Assembly: GCA_050743125.1 (NCBI GenBank)
Contig: JBOGEB010000103.1
Span: forward strand, 1 to 14,472
Direction: 5' to 3'
DNA length: 14,472 nt
Origin: JBOGEB01 sp050743125
GTDB taxonomy: Bacteria > Actinomycetota > Nitriliruptoria > Euzebyales > Egibacteraceae
This document shows positions 5,263 to 11,724 of the stretch, piece after piece. Made by a program: the position numbers and the translations under genes. Position 1 is the stretch's first letter, and each line of letters opens with the position of its first letter. The notes below the pieces were generated by a model, which made no database searches, was not told the DNA's origin, and saw only the letters and a list, made by a program, of their open reading frames with translations.

Positions 5263-5721
5263 TCACAGGCGGGCCGCGAACACCAGGGCCGCGATGCTCG
5301 TCAACGCGCCGAGCACCATGAACATCAGCGTCTTGGTCTGCGCCGCCAGCGCCTGAGTCTGCGCCGTCACCGTCTGAGCGAGCTCGGCCCGGAACACCCC
5401 CACCAGCTCGTGCCGCACCGAGGCCATCTCAGCCCGCAGCTCACGCTGAGCCGAACCGATCTCAGCGCCGAGACGGCTGATCTCGATCCGTAGGCGCTCC
5501 TCGAGGTCGCCCTTCAGCGCCACGAGGTCCCCCTTCAGCGCCTCGAGGTCGCCCTTCAGCACCACGAGGTCGCCCTTCAGCACCACGAGGTCCTGCTTTG
5601 TGGCCACATCCGCCCATCCCACCGGGGGCAGATGCTCCATCAGCGTCACTGCGTGCTCCTCGCCCAGCACGGCGACGAGCTGCTCGAACAGCCCGTGCCG
5701 CGTCCGCTCATCGACGACCAT
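5263..5721 (-). CDS. Membrane-anchored coiled-coil protein with heptad repeats
   Basis: A 152-residue protein of unknown function. Residues 1-40 form a soluble helical head (L-F-E-Q-L-V-A-V-L-G-E-E-H-A). Residues 45-72 are four seven-residue units of the form L-x-x-L-K-G-D. Residues 73-130 continue as a charged coiled coil, and residues 131-150 are a single C-terminal hydrophobic segment (M-F-M-V-L-G-A-L-T-S-I-A-A-L-V-F) followed by R-L. It should be a tail-anchored membrane protein with its coiled coil in the cytoplasm, probably oligomeric. The start is ATG 5721 because GGAGGGGG lies three to four nt upstream; the longer frame to 5784 lacks such a site. The layout recalls small coiled-coil proteins of the DUF1640 type, but I cannot assign it. 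Confidence 0.75.
   Translation of the reverse strand: MVVDERTRHGLFEQLVAVLGEEHAVTLMEHLPPVGWADVATKQDLVVLKGDLVVLKGDLEALKGDLVALKGDLEERLRIEISRLGAEIGSAQRELRAEMASVRHELVGVFRAELAQTVTAQTQALAAQTKTLMFMVLGALTSIAALVFAARL
5506..5589 (-). repeat. Four 21-bp in-frame tandem repeats
   Basis: Four consecutive 21-bp units encode L-V-V-L-K-G-D, L-V-V-L-K-G-D, L-E-A-L-K-G-D and L-V-A-L-K-G-D. Each unit is one coiled-coil heptad, so gain or loss of a unit keeps both the frame and the coil register. Units differ by only a few bases, which suggests recent slippage. Confidence 0.8.
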
Positions 5722-5771
5722 GATCCCCCTCCACGTCCGAGTCAGCAACCGCCTCCACTCTGCGCTTTGTT

Positions 5772-5796
5772 TGACAAGATTCAAGGATGATTGTCA
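5772..5796. promoter_or_regulatory. Inverted repeat TGACAA-N13-TTGTCA
   Basis: TGACAA at 5772-5777 and TTGTCA at 5791-5796 form a perfect dyad 51-75 bp upstream of the coiled-coil gene. The region is A/T-richer than its surroundings. It could be an operator over that gene's promoter. Confidence 0.4.
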
Positions 5797-5817
5797 GATG
5801 CTGTGGATATCTTGGAC

Positions 5818-6010
5818 CTACTCACGTAGGCCACGGATGACCCTCAGTGCTCCGGGCGCCGGGACCGCCAGCGTCACGATGTCGCCGGCGGGGAAGCACC
5901 CGGAACGTTCCCGCGTTCACGACCACCGGCGACCCGCCCGTAAACCGAACGGCGTCCCCAGGGACCCGGCATCAGCGGCCTCCAGGATCTGCCCGCGTGA
6001 CCGTGCGCGC
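5818..6010 (-). pseudogene. Possible remnant of a degraded gene's 3' end
   Basis: Protein-like minus-strand sequence is spread over two or three frames. The last frame ends at TAG 5820-5818 and reads P-A-G-D-I-V-T-L-A-V-P-A-P-G-A-L-R-V-I-R. Joined by a one-base shift at the CCCC run near 5890, the frame before it reads F-T-G-G-S-P-V-V-V-N-A-G-T-F-R-V-L-P. A third frame further upstream reads R-G-Q-I-L-E-A-A-D-A-G-S-L-G-T-P-F. About 20 of the last 24 codons end in G or C, as in real genes of this organism. I do not recognise the family, and chance reading in GC-rich DNA is possible. The rest of 5722-6064 holds only regulatory-looking structure. Confidence 0.3.
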
Positions 6011-6012
6011 CA

Positions 6013-6036
6013 GACACATGAGGGGCTCATCGTGTC
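6013..6036 (+). promoter_or_regulatory. Stem-loop over an alternative purU start
   Basis: GACACATGAG (6013-6022) pairs with CTCATCGTGTC (6026-6036) apart from one bulged C, leaving GGG as the loop. The structure contains an AGGGG ribosome-binding-site-like sequence (6021-6025) and GTG 6032, which is in frame with purU. If that GTG is used, folding would hide the initiation site. Confidence 0.35.
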
Positions 6037-6064
6037 ACGTCGCGCGCGAGTACCATCACCCGCC

Positions 6065-6934
6065 ATGGGTGATCGGCCATTGGCGCACGAGTACGTGCTG
6101 ACGCTGTCCTGCCCCGACCGGCGCGGCATCGTGCACGGGGTGTCCAGCTTCCTTGTCGTCACCGGGTGCAACATCCTCGACAGCCAGCAGTTCGGCGACC
6201 GGGACACGGGACTGTTCTTCATGCGCGTGCACTTCGCGGCGGAGGAGCCGGGGGTGACGCTCGCATCGCTGCGCGCCGGGTTCGAGGCGATCGCCGCGTC
6301 GTTCCACATGACCTGGCAGATGGACGACGCGGGCGAGCGGATGCGGGTGCTGATCCTGGTGTCGAAGTTCGGTCACTGCCTCAACGACCTGCTCTTCCGG
6401 CACCGCACGGGCACGCTCGAGGTCGACATCCCGGCGATCGTGTCCAACCATCCCGACTTCGGGCCGCTCGCCGAGTGGCACGGCATCCCCTACCACCTCC
6501 TGCCGGTGACTCCGGACACCAAAGCCGAGCAGGAGGCCCGCCTGCGGGAGCTCGTCGAGGAGCACGAGATCGACCTGGTCGTGCTCGCGCGCTACATGCA
6601 GGTGCTCTCCGACGACTTCTGCAAGCGTCTCGAGGGCCGGATCATCAACATCCACCACTCGTTCCTGCCGAGCTTCAAGGGCGCGCGGCCCTACCACCAG
6701 GCCCACGCGCGGGGCGTGAAGCTCATCGGCGCGACCGCGCACTACGTGACCGCCGAGCTCGACGAGGGCCAGATCATCGAGCAGGAGGTCGCCCGCGTCG
6801 ACCATGCGCTCACGCCGGCGCAGCTCGCCGCCGTCGGTCGTGACGTCGAGTGCCAAGTGCTCGCCCGCGCGCTGGAGTGGCACGTCCAGCACCGGGTGCT
6901 GCTCAATGGGCACCGCACGGTGGTGTTCCACTGA
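6065..6934 (+). CDS. purU: Formyltetrahydrofolate deformylase
   Basis: A 289-residue cytoplasmic enzyme that hydrolyses 10-formyl-THF to THF and formate, balancing one-carbon pools and supplying formate for purine synthesis. Residues about 8-85 are an ACT-type regulatory domain (Y-V-L-T-L-S-C-P-D-R-R-G-I-V-H). Residues about 93-275 are the formyltransferase-fold domain: K-F-G-H-C-L-N-D-L-L, the catalytic motif N-I-H-H-S-F-L-P (Asn195, His197) and Asp233 in A-E-L-D-E-G-Q-I-I-E-Q. The Asn-His-Asp spacing matches that of glycinamide ribonucleotide formyltransferase. Length is typical for PurU. I chose ATG 6065 from homology, although it has no ribosome-binding site; GTG 6032, in frame and 11 codons upstream with AGGGG six nt before it, is a serious alternative. 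No neighbour belongs to the pathway. Confidence 0.95.
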   Translation: MGDRPLAHEYVLTLSCPDRRGIVHGVSSFLVVTGCNILDSQQFGDRDTGLFFMRVHFAAEEPGVTLASLRAGFEAIAASFHMTWQMDDAGERMRVLILVSKFGHCLNDLLFRHRTGTLEVDIPAIVSNHPDFGPLAEWHGIPYHLLPVTPDTKAEQEARLRELVEEHEIDLVVLARYMQVLSDDFCKRLEGRIINIHHSFLPSFKGARPYHQAHARGVKLIGATAHYVTAELDEGQIIEQEVARVDHALTPAQLAAVGRDVECQVLARALEWHVQHRVLLNGHRTVVFH

Positions 6935-6936
6935 AG

Positions 6937-6958
6937 CGCTGACGTCCCCGGGTCAGCG
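6937..6958 (+). terminator. Stem-loop after purU
   Basis: CGCTGAC (6937-6943) and GTCAGCG (6952-6958) form a 7-bp stem with an 8-nt loop directly after the purU stop. There is no T-run, as is common for high-GC actinobacterial terminators, so the terminator role is inferred. Confidence 0.5.
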
Positions 6959-7105
6959 AGCGGGTCAGGGTGTCCCGGCGAGGTCGATGACGTACTAGTC
7001 GTGCTGGCGAGGAATCAGGGGTGAGCCCGGGGTGCGCCTGAGGCCGCGGAGCCGGCGCGGTCCGATCATGGTGGCACCGAAACAAGGCGGGGAGGACCCG
7101 GGCTT

Positions 7106-8041
7106 ATGGAATCGCTCGAACGCGCCCTGGGGGCGCTGACGGCCGAGGGAACGCTCTCGGATGAACAGGCCGCAGCCGTGCGGGCGCGTATGGCCGAGGA
7201 GGCATCCCGGCGCCGGCCGCGGGTTGGCGAGGCGATCGGCTACCTCGGCGGCGCACTGGCGGTCGTGTCCGCGCTGGCCCTGGCGTCGCAGTTCTGGGCT
7301 GACCTGCGGGTCACCGCGCAGGTGTCGATGCTCGTGCTGACCGGTCTGGCGCTGTGGGCAGGCGGTCGCTGGGTCGCCGGTGAACGCGGATCGCCGGGGG
7401 ACCGCCTGGCCGGCCTGCTCTGGCTGCTCGCGGCTGTGGCAATGGCGGGCGCTGCGGGAGTGGCAGCCGACGGCGCCCGCGCGAACGGGACGGTGGCGCT
7501 GCTGGCGACCGGCAGCGCTGCCGCCGCTTGGGGCTTGCCCCTGTGGCGCGCGCGGACCGGCGCGCTCCAGCAGCTGCCGGTCTTCGGCGGGATCGCCTTG
7601 GGGGTTCTCGCCGGCCTGGAGGAGGTCACTGGTGGCGGCCTTGCGGAGGCGGGTGGGGTCATGCTCTGGGTCATCGGCCTCGCGTGGGCGGCGCTCGCCT
7701 GGGGCACGCTCGTGCAACCGCGCCGCACGGGTTACGTGCTCGGGGGCCTTGCCGTGCTGGCCGGCGCCCAGTGGCTCGCGTTCGACTGGCGCGGCGCCGG
7801 CCTCGCGCTCGGCGCTGTCACCGCCGTCGCCCTGCTCGCGGTCGCGACCCTGACCGCGCAGCCGGTGCTGCTCGGGCTCGGGACCGCGGGAGTCGCGCTG
7901 TTCCTCCCGCAGATCCTCGACGCCGCGTTTCCCGGCGCGATCGGCGGGCCCGCCGCGACGTTCATCGCGGGCGTGGTGCTGCTCGCTGGCGGGCTCACCA
8001 CGATCCGGACCGCGCAGCGAGGTCGCGGCAATGCCCGCTGA
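7106..8041 (+). CDS. Multi-pass membrane protein, DUF2157-like
   Basis: A 311-residue protein with a short soluble N-terminus (residues 1-40; L-T-A-E-G-T-L-S-D-E-Q-A-A-A-V-R-A-R-M) followed by about eight or nine hydrophobic segments rich in Ala, Leu, Gly and Val, the first at about residues 44-62. A soluble helical start plus Y-L-G-G-A-L then serial membrane helices is the layout of DUF2157-type proteins, whose function is unknown. GGAGG lies ten nt before ATG 7106. The stop overlaps the start of the next gene by 11 bp, so the two are co-transcribed and probably translationally coupled. It may act with the membrane-anchored propeller-like protein encoded downstream. Confidence 0.75.
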   Translation: MESLERALGALTAEGTLSDEQAAAVRARMAEEASRRRPRVGEAIGYLGGALAVVSALALASQFWADLRVTAQVSMLVLTGLALWAGGRWVAGERGSPGDRLAGLLWLLAAVAMAGAAGVAADGARANGTVALLATGSAAAAWGLPLWRARTGALQQLPVFGGIALGVLAGLEEVTGGGLAEAGGVMLWVIGLAWAALAWGTLVQPRRTGYVLGGLAVLAGAQWLAFDWRGAGLALGAVTAVALLAVATLTAQPVLLGLGTAGVALFLPQILDAAFPGAIGGPAATFIAGVVLLAGGLTTIRTAQRGRGNAR

Positions 8042-8717
8042 GCGCAACCGCCGGCCGGTGACCGCCGCAGCCGTCGCGGCCGTGATCGTCGTAGCGGCGT
8101 TCGGCGGCATCGTGCTGTTCGGCCGCCTGTCGGTGCCCTCCTACCCGTCGCTGACGGATCATCCGGACCCCAGTATTCCTGGCACGATCGCCTTCTGGCG
8201 CACCGGGCGGTCCCCTTGCCTGTCGCTTGTGCCCGCGCGCGGCGGCCAGGTGCGCGAGCTGTGGTGTAAGGAGCATGCCGAGACCTCACGACCCGAATGG
8301 ACCGTGGACGGGAACCTCGTGGTCCGGACGTACTCGGTGAACGGCCCCGAGCATCTGACGATCGACGGGGCCACCGGTGAGGTCCTCGAGCGGCGCGCCG
8401 GCTCGTTCGACGCGTACCCCCAACCGACCGGTGCGGACACCCGGGGCGACGGGACCCGGGCCGTCATCGACGACACCGAGGGGAAGGCGACGCTGAGCCT
8501 CGTCGCGCCTTCCGGGCGCCCACGACCGCTCCTGGTCGCTCACGGCCCCCGCAACTACGCCTTCCTTGACGCGCGCTGGTCGCCGGACGGGAGCTGGCTG
8601 CTCGTCACCGACTCGAAGGAGCGGGTGCTCGTCGTGGACTCAGCGACGGGGACAGCCCGCGTGCTGGTCAGCCACGGCCAGTCGCCGACCTGGTCCCCGC
8701 CCGAGCCTGTGAAGTGA
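8031..8717 (+). CDS. Membrane-anchored beta-propeller-like (TolB/WD40-type) protein
   Basis: A 228-residue protein. Residues about 9-32 are a single N-terminal hydrophobic helix behind R-N-R-R, so the bulk should lie outside the membrane. The remainder is beta-rich with repeat-like pieces: G-T-I-A-F-W-R, R-P-E-W-T-V-D-G-N-L-V-V-R, A-R-W-S-P-D-G-S-W-L-L-V-T-D and S-P-T-W-S-P. The W-S-P-D-G-x-W-L motif is typical of TolB-like and WD40-like blades, although the protein is short for a complete propeller (three or four blades). ATG 8031 lies inside the end of the preceding membrane-protein gene. Function is unknown; a sensor or assembly partner of that protein is plausible. A strong hairpin follows the stop. 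Confidence 0.7.
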   Translation: MPAERNRRPVTAAAVAAVIVVAAFGGIVLFGRLSVPSYPSLTDHPDPSIPGTIAFWRTGRSPCLSLVPARGGQVRELWCKEHAETSRPEWTVDGNLVVRTYSVNGPEHLTIDGATGEVLERRAGSFDAYPQPTGADTRGDGTRAVIDDTEGKATLSLVAPSGRPRPLLVAHGPRNYAFLDARWSPDGSWLLVTDSKERVLVVDSATGTARVLVSHGQSPTWSPPEPVK

Positions 8718-8728
8718 AGCGCTCATGC

Positions 8729-8766
8729 GTGCTGGATCCCGGCCGCACACCGCCGGGATCCAGCAC
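8729..8766. terminator. Strong bidirectional hairpin terminator
   Basis: GTGCTGGATCCCGGC (8729-8743) and GCCGGGATCCAGCAC (8752-8766) form a perfect 15-bp stem with an 8-nt loop. It sits between convergent genes: 11 bp after the propeller-like gene's stop and 7 bp from the catalase stop. There is no T-run on either side, but position and stem strength argue for a shared terminator. Confidence 0.8.
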
Positions 8767-8773
8767 CCAAAGG

Positions 8774-10240
8774 CTAGGCGTGACCGCTCAGGCCCTTGGC
8801 GATGCGTGCGCCGAGCTCGAGGTCGACCTGGCGCCAGAGCTCCAGCTGGCGGGCTTGGATCTCCCAGGCCACGCCGTCGCTCATGTGGCCGACGATGTTC
8901 GACACGAGGTTGTCGCGGTCGTACTCACTCAGCACGTTCCGCCACAGGTTGCCGGGCTGGACGAAGTCGTTGTCCTGGGCATGCTTGACGTACGGGCTGC
9001 GCTGGACCATGCCTGACACCTCGAACTGCTGCTCGCAGTAGCGCGCGGGGTCAGCCTTCGGGCCACCGAAGCTGTTCGGGGCGTAGACCGGCTGGTCGCC
9101 GCTGTGGTGGTAGCGCATCGCGCCGTCCTTGTTGTAGCTGTGGACGGGCGAGATCGGGCGGTTGATCGGGAGCTGCGCGTAGTTCACGCCGATGCGGTGG
9201 CGGTGCGTGTCCGGATAGGAGAACAGCCTGCCCTGGAGCATCTTGTCCGGCGACGGCTCGATGCCGGGCACCATGTTGGCGGGCTCGAACGCGGCCTGCT
9301 CGACCTCGGCGAAGAAGTTCTCCGGGTTCCGGTTCAGCACGAGCCGGCCGATCGTGATCGGCGGGTAGTCACCGTGCGGCCACACCTTCGTGAGGTCGAA
9401 CGGGTTGAACCGGTAGGTGGGAGCGTCCTCCAGCGGCATGATCTGCATCTCGAGCCGCCACGCGGCCTCCTGTCCGGACGCGATCGTCTCCCGCAGGTCG
9501 CGGCGGTGGTAGTCCGGATCCTCGGCGACCATGTTCTTCGCCTCGGCGTCGGTGAAGTTGTCGATTCCCTGCTCGGTCTTGAAGTGATACTTGACCCAGA
9601 CGGCCTCGCCGCTGGCGTTGACCCACTTGAACGTGTGGCTGCCGTACCCGTTCATGTGCCTCAGCGTCCTCGGGGTACCACGGTCGGACATCAGGAACGT
9701 CACCTGGTGGAGCGACTCCGGTGACAGCGACCAGAAGTCCCACTGCATGTTGTTGCTGCGCATGCCCGTGTCGGGCAGCCGCTTCTGCGAGTGGATGAAG
9801 TCCTGGAACTTCTGCGGGTCGCGGATGAAGAAGATCGGCGTGTTGTTGCCGACGAGGTCGTAGTTGCCCTCTTCGGTGTAGAGCTTGATCGAGAATCCCC
9901 GCGGGTCACGGACCGTGTCGGCCGAGCCGAGCTCGCCGGCGACGGTCGAGATCCGCATGAACACCGGGGTGCGCTTCCCGACCTGGTTGAGGAACGCCGC
10001 CTTCGTCCATTGGGTCACGTCCTCGGTGACCTCGAAGTAGCCGTGGGCGCCAGTGCCTTTCGCGTGCACGACCCGCTCGGGGACACGCTCGCGGTTGAAC
10101 TGGGCCATCTTCTGGATGAGGTAGTGGTCCTGGAGCAGCAGCGGCCCCATCTCGCCCGCCGACAGCGAGTGCTCGTCGCTCGGGGCGGGGATCCCAAAGT
10201 CGGTGGTGGTTACCGGCCGGTCTTGCTCGATGTCGGTCAT
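8774..10240 (-). CDS. katA: Haem catalase, monofunctional
   Basis: A 488-residue cytoplasmic enzyme that disproportionates hydrogen peroxide to water and oxygen. The distal His59 lies in R-V-V-H-A-K-G-T-G-A-H-G, the catalytic Asn132 in G-N-N-T-P-I-F-F-I-R-D, and the proximal haem ligand Tyr342 with Arg338 in G-R-L-F-S-Y-P-D-T-H-R-H-R. All key residues are present and the length fits small-subunit catalases. There is no signal peptide. ATG 10240 has AAAGG seven nt upstream. A Fur-family regulator gene ends 51 bp upstream on the same strand, an arrangement known for peroxide-responsive catalase operons in actinomycetes, so induction by peroxide through that repressor is expected. The symbol katA is used generically; catA would be equally valid. 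Confidence 0.97.
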   Translation of the reverse strand: MTDIEQDRPVTTTDFGIPAPSDEHSLSAGEMGPLLLQDHYLIQKMAQFNRERVPERVVHAKGTGAHGYFEVTEDVTQWTKAAFLNQVGKRTPVFMRISTVAGELGSADTVRDPRGFSIKLYTEEGNYDLVGNNTPIFFIRDPQKFQDFIHSQKRLPDTGMRSNNMQWDFWSLSPESLHQVTFLMSDRGTPRTLRHMNGYGSHTFKWVNASGEAVWVKYHFKTEQGIDNFTDAEAKNMVAEDPDYHRRDLRETIASGQEAAWRLEMQIMPLEDAPTYRFNPFDLTKVWPHGDYPPITIGRLVLNRNPENFFAEVEQAAFEPANMVPGIEPSPDKMLQGRLFSYPDTHRHRIGVNYAQLPINRPISPVHSYNKDGAMRYHHSGDQPVYAPNSFGGPKADPARYCEQQFEVSGMVQRSPYVKHAQDNDFVQPGNLWRNVLSEYDRDNLVSNIVGHMSDGVAWEIQARQLELWRQVDLELGARIAKGLSGHA

Positions 10241-10291
10241 GCGCTGGCCTTTCTCGTGCTGGGCACAGGGTTCGCGCCCGGTTCAGTCCTG

Positions 10292-10720
10292 TCAGTCCTG
10301 GCAAGTGGGGCACAGGCCCCAGTGGGTCACCTCGGCTTCGTCGATGCGGTAGTCCGCCGTGTCGCTCGGCCTCAAGCACGGGGCGGCGCCGATCGCGCAG
10401 TCCACGTCGGCGATCGCGGCGCAGCCTCGGCATACGAGGTGATGATGGTTGTCGCTGACCCGGGCCTCGTACCGAGCGGGGCTGCCGGCGGGCTGGATCT
10501 GGCGCACGAGGCCCGCTCCCACGAACGCGCGGAGGATGTCGTAGACGGCTTGCTTCGACAGGCTGCCCAGGCTGGAGCGCGCGGCGACGGCGATCGTGTC
10601 GACGTCAGCGTGGGGGTCCGCGGTGACCGCTTTGAGCACCGCGAGCCGCGGGGCGGTGACCCTCAGGCCAGCCGCGCGCAACGCATCAGGCCCGTCGGGG
10701 GGGCAGAGGCGAACACTCAT
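10292..10720 (-). CDS. furA: Fur-family regulator (FurA/CatR type, peroxide-responsive)
   Basis: A 142-residue metal-dependent repressor. Residues about 10-80 are the winged helix (L-R-V-T-A-P-R-L-A-V-L-K, then S-K-Q-A-V-Y-D-I-L-R-A-F as recognition region). Residues 81-142 are the dimerisation and metal domain, with D-N-H-H-H-L-V-C at 90-97. Cys97-x2-Cys100 and Cys137-x2-Cys140 should hold structural zinc; the histidines offer the regulatory metal site where PerR-type proteins are oxidised by peroxide. The recognition segment Q-A-V-Y-D-I-L-R resembles FurA and CatR rather than classic iron-Fur. ATG 10720 has GGAG eight nt upstream. It is followed by the catalase gene, and a long palindrome lies over its promoter, so autoregulation of the operon is likely. 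Confidence 0.9.
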   Translation of the reverse strand: MSVRLCPPDGPDALRAAGLRVTAPRLAVLKAVTADPHADVDTIAVAARSSLGSLSKQAVYDILRAFVGAGLVRQIQPAGSPARYEARVSDNHHHLVCRGCAAIADVDCAIGAAPCLRPSDTADYRIDEAEVTHWGLCPTCQD

Positions 10721-10737
10721 CGACCGCTCCACCTTAA

Positions 10738-10766
10738 CCGAACGCTTGACTGAGTCAAGCATTCGG
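10738..10766. promoter_or_regulatory. Fur/PerR-type operator palindrome over the furA promoter
   Basis: GCTTGACTGAGTCAAGC (10744-10760) is a perfect 17-bp dyad centred on 10752. It extends with CCGAA (10738-10742) and TTCGG (10762-10766) through one mismatched pair, giving a 29-bp near-palindrome. On the minus strand it contains TTGACT as a -35, and TAAGGT lies 16 nt downstream as a -10, so a bound repressor would cover the promoter. The start codon is 17 bp beyond the palindrome. Confidence 0.75.
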
Positions 10767-10782
10767 TGAGCGCCGGCGTAGG

Positions 10783-10974
10783 TCAGGCGCCGCGCTCCCA
10801 GCGGGCGTCCTCGTCCTGCCAGCGCTCGTTCCGCTCTTTGGCCTTCTCGCGCCAGTTGGCGGCCTCCTCGGCGGACCGGTAGGGGCCCATCCGCACCTTC
10901 TCCGGGCAGACCTTCCCCTGCTCGGCCCGGCGGTGATCCAGGCACCAGTACCACTCACCACTGTGCTCAGTCAT
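10783..10974 (-). CDS. Conserved actinobacterial small protein, 63 residues
   Basis: It begins M-T-E-H-S-G-E-W-Y-W-C-L-D-H and continues V-C-P-E-K-V-R-M-G-P-Y-R-S-A-E-E-A, ending in a charged amphipathic helix with R-N-E-R-W-Q-D-E-D-A-R-W. The order W-Y-W-C-x-x-H, Cys, L/M-G-P-Y, A-E-E-A, E-R-N-x-x-W matches a small protein family I have seen in many actinobacteria with no assigned function. The two Cys and the His could bind a metal (inference). ATG 10974 is chosen over GTG 11007 because AAGGA lies eight nt upstream. It starts 19 bp after the DUF218 gene and is probably co-transcribed with it. Confidence 0.75.
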   Translation of the reverse strand: MTEHSGEWYWCLDHRRAEQGKVCPEKVRMGPYRSAEEAANWREKAKERNERWQDEDARWERGA

Positions 10975-10993
10975 GCGCGCATCCTTCCCTGTA

Positions 10994-11677
10994 TCACCCC
11001 GAGACAACCTGCTCGAGATGGGTGAGGCGCCGGTAGCCGATCAAGCGCCCGAGCGCGACCGCCCCGGTCTCGTGGACCAAACGGCCGAGCGTGCCGGCAG
11101 GACTGTACGGGCTCGTGGGGGTCGGTGAGGTGGACGCGGTCAGGCCCTCGCCCTCCGCGATCGCCTGGACCCGGTAGGAGTGCCAGGGGTCCGAGACGAG
11201 CAGGACGTGGTCGATGCCCTCCCGCCGCAGGAACCGCGCGACGGCCGCGAGGGACTCCCAGGAGCTGCGGCCCTCGACCTCGCGCCGCTGCGCCTGGTCG
11301 GGGACCCCGTGGGTGTACAGGTACTCGGCCGCCGCACGGGCCTCCGAGTACCGGTCGCCGGGCTGCCCGCCACCGGTCACGACGACGACCGGCGCGAGCC
11401 GGCGCTGGTAGAGCACCACCGCGTGGTCGAGCCTCGCCCGAAAGACCGGGGACGGCCGTCCGTCGTACTGCGCGGCGCCGAGCACGACGATCGCCTGAGC
11501 GGGCTTGGCCTCGTCCCGGGTCGCGGCGAGCACGACCTGCACAAACGTGGCGGCGAGGTAGCCCAGCACGGCCGCGAGCACCCAGACGACGGCCCGCGCC
11601 AGCGAGCGCCGTCGAGGTCTGTGGGGGAACTCCCCCCGACCCCCTGGCGGTGCAATCCTGTTCGTAGCCGTGCCCAT
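10994..11677 (-). CDS. YdcF/SanA-like DUF218 membrane protein
   Basis: A 227-residue protein. A basic N-terminus precedes one membrane helix at about residues 28-51, then the DUF218 domain: A-I-V-V-L-G-A-A-Q-Y-D-G-R-P-S-P-V-F-R at 62-80, V-V-V-V-T-G-G-G at 97-104, S-E-A-R-A-A-A-E-Y-L at 111-120, a conserved E-G-R-S-S-W-E-S block at 135-142, and V-L-L-V-S-D-P-W-H near 159. The domain is Rossmann-like and in E. coli is represented by YdcF, SanA and ElyC, linked to cell-envelope integrity; its chemistry is unsettled. The topology suggests an extracytoplasmic domain. It is divergent from the alpha/beta hydrolase gene (47 bp between starts) and followed by the 63-residue protein. Confidence 0.85.
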   Translation of the reverse strand: MGTATNRIAPPGGRGEFPHRPRRRSLARAVVWVLAAVLGYLAATFVQVVLAATRDEAKPAQAIVVLGAAQYDGRPSPVFRARLDHAVVLYQRRLAPVVVVTGGGQPGDRYSEARAAAEYLYTHGVPDQAQRREVEGRSSWESLAAVARFLRREGIDHVLLVSDPWHSYRVQAIAEGEGLTASTSPTPTSPYSPAGTLGRLVHETGAVALGRLIGYRRLTHLEQVVSG

Positions 11678-11724
11678 AAGCCCTGCTGACCCTACCCCCG
11701 CCCCGGGAGCTTTCGAAGGACTCC

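Noticed and set aside
5012..5266. An 84-aa minus-strand frame in the interval right of the VOC gene
   Set aside because: Ser/Arg/Pro-rich composition, no ribosome-binding site, no family resemblance.
5600..6064. In-frame N-terminal extension of purU to 5600
   Set aside because: It crosses the promoter and 5' end of the coiled-coil gene, has non-protein-like composition, and would exceed the normal PurU length by 155 residues.
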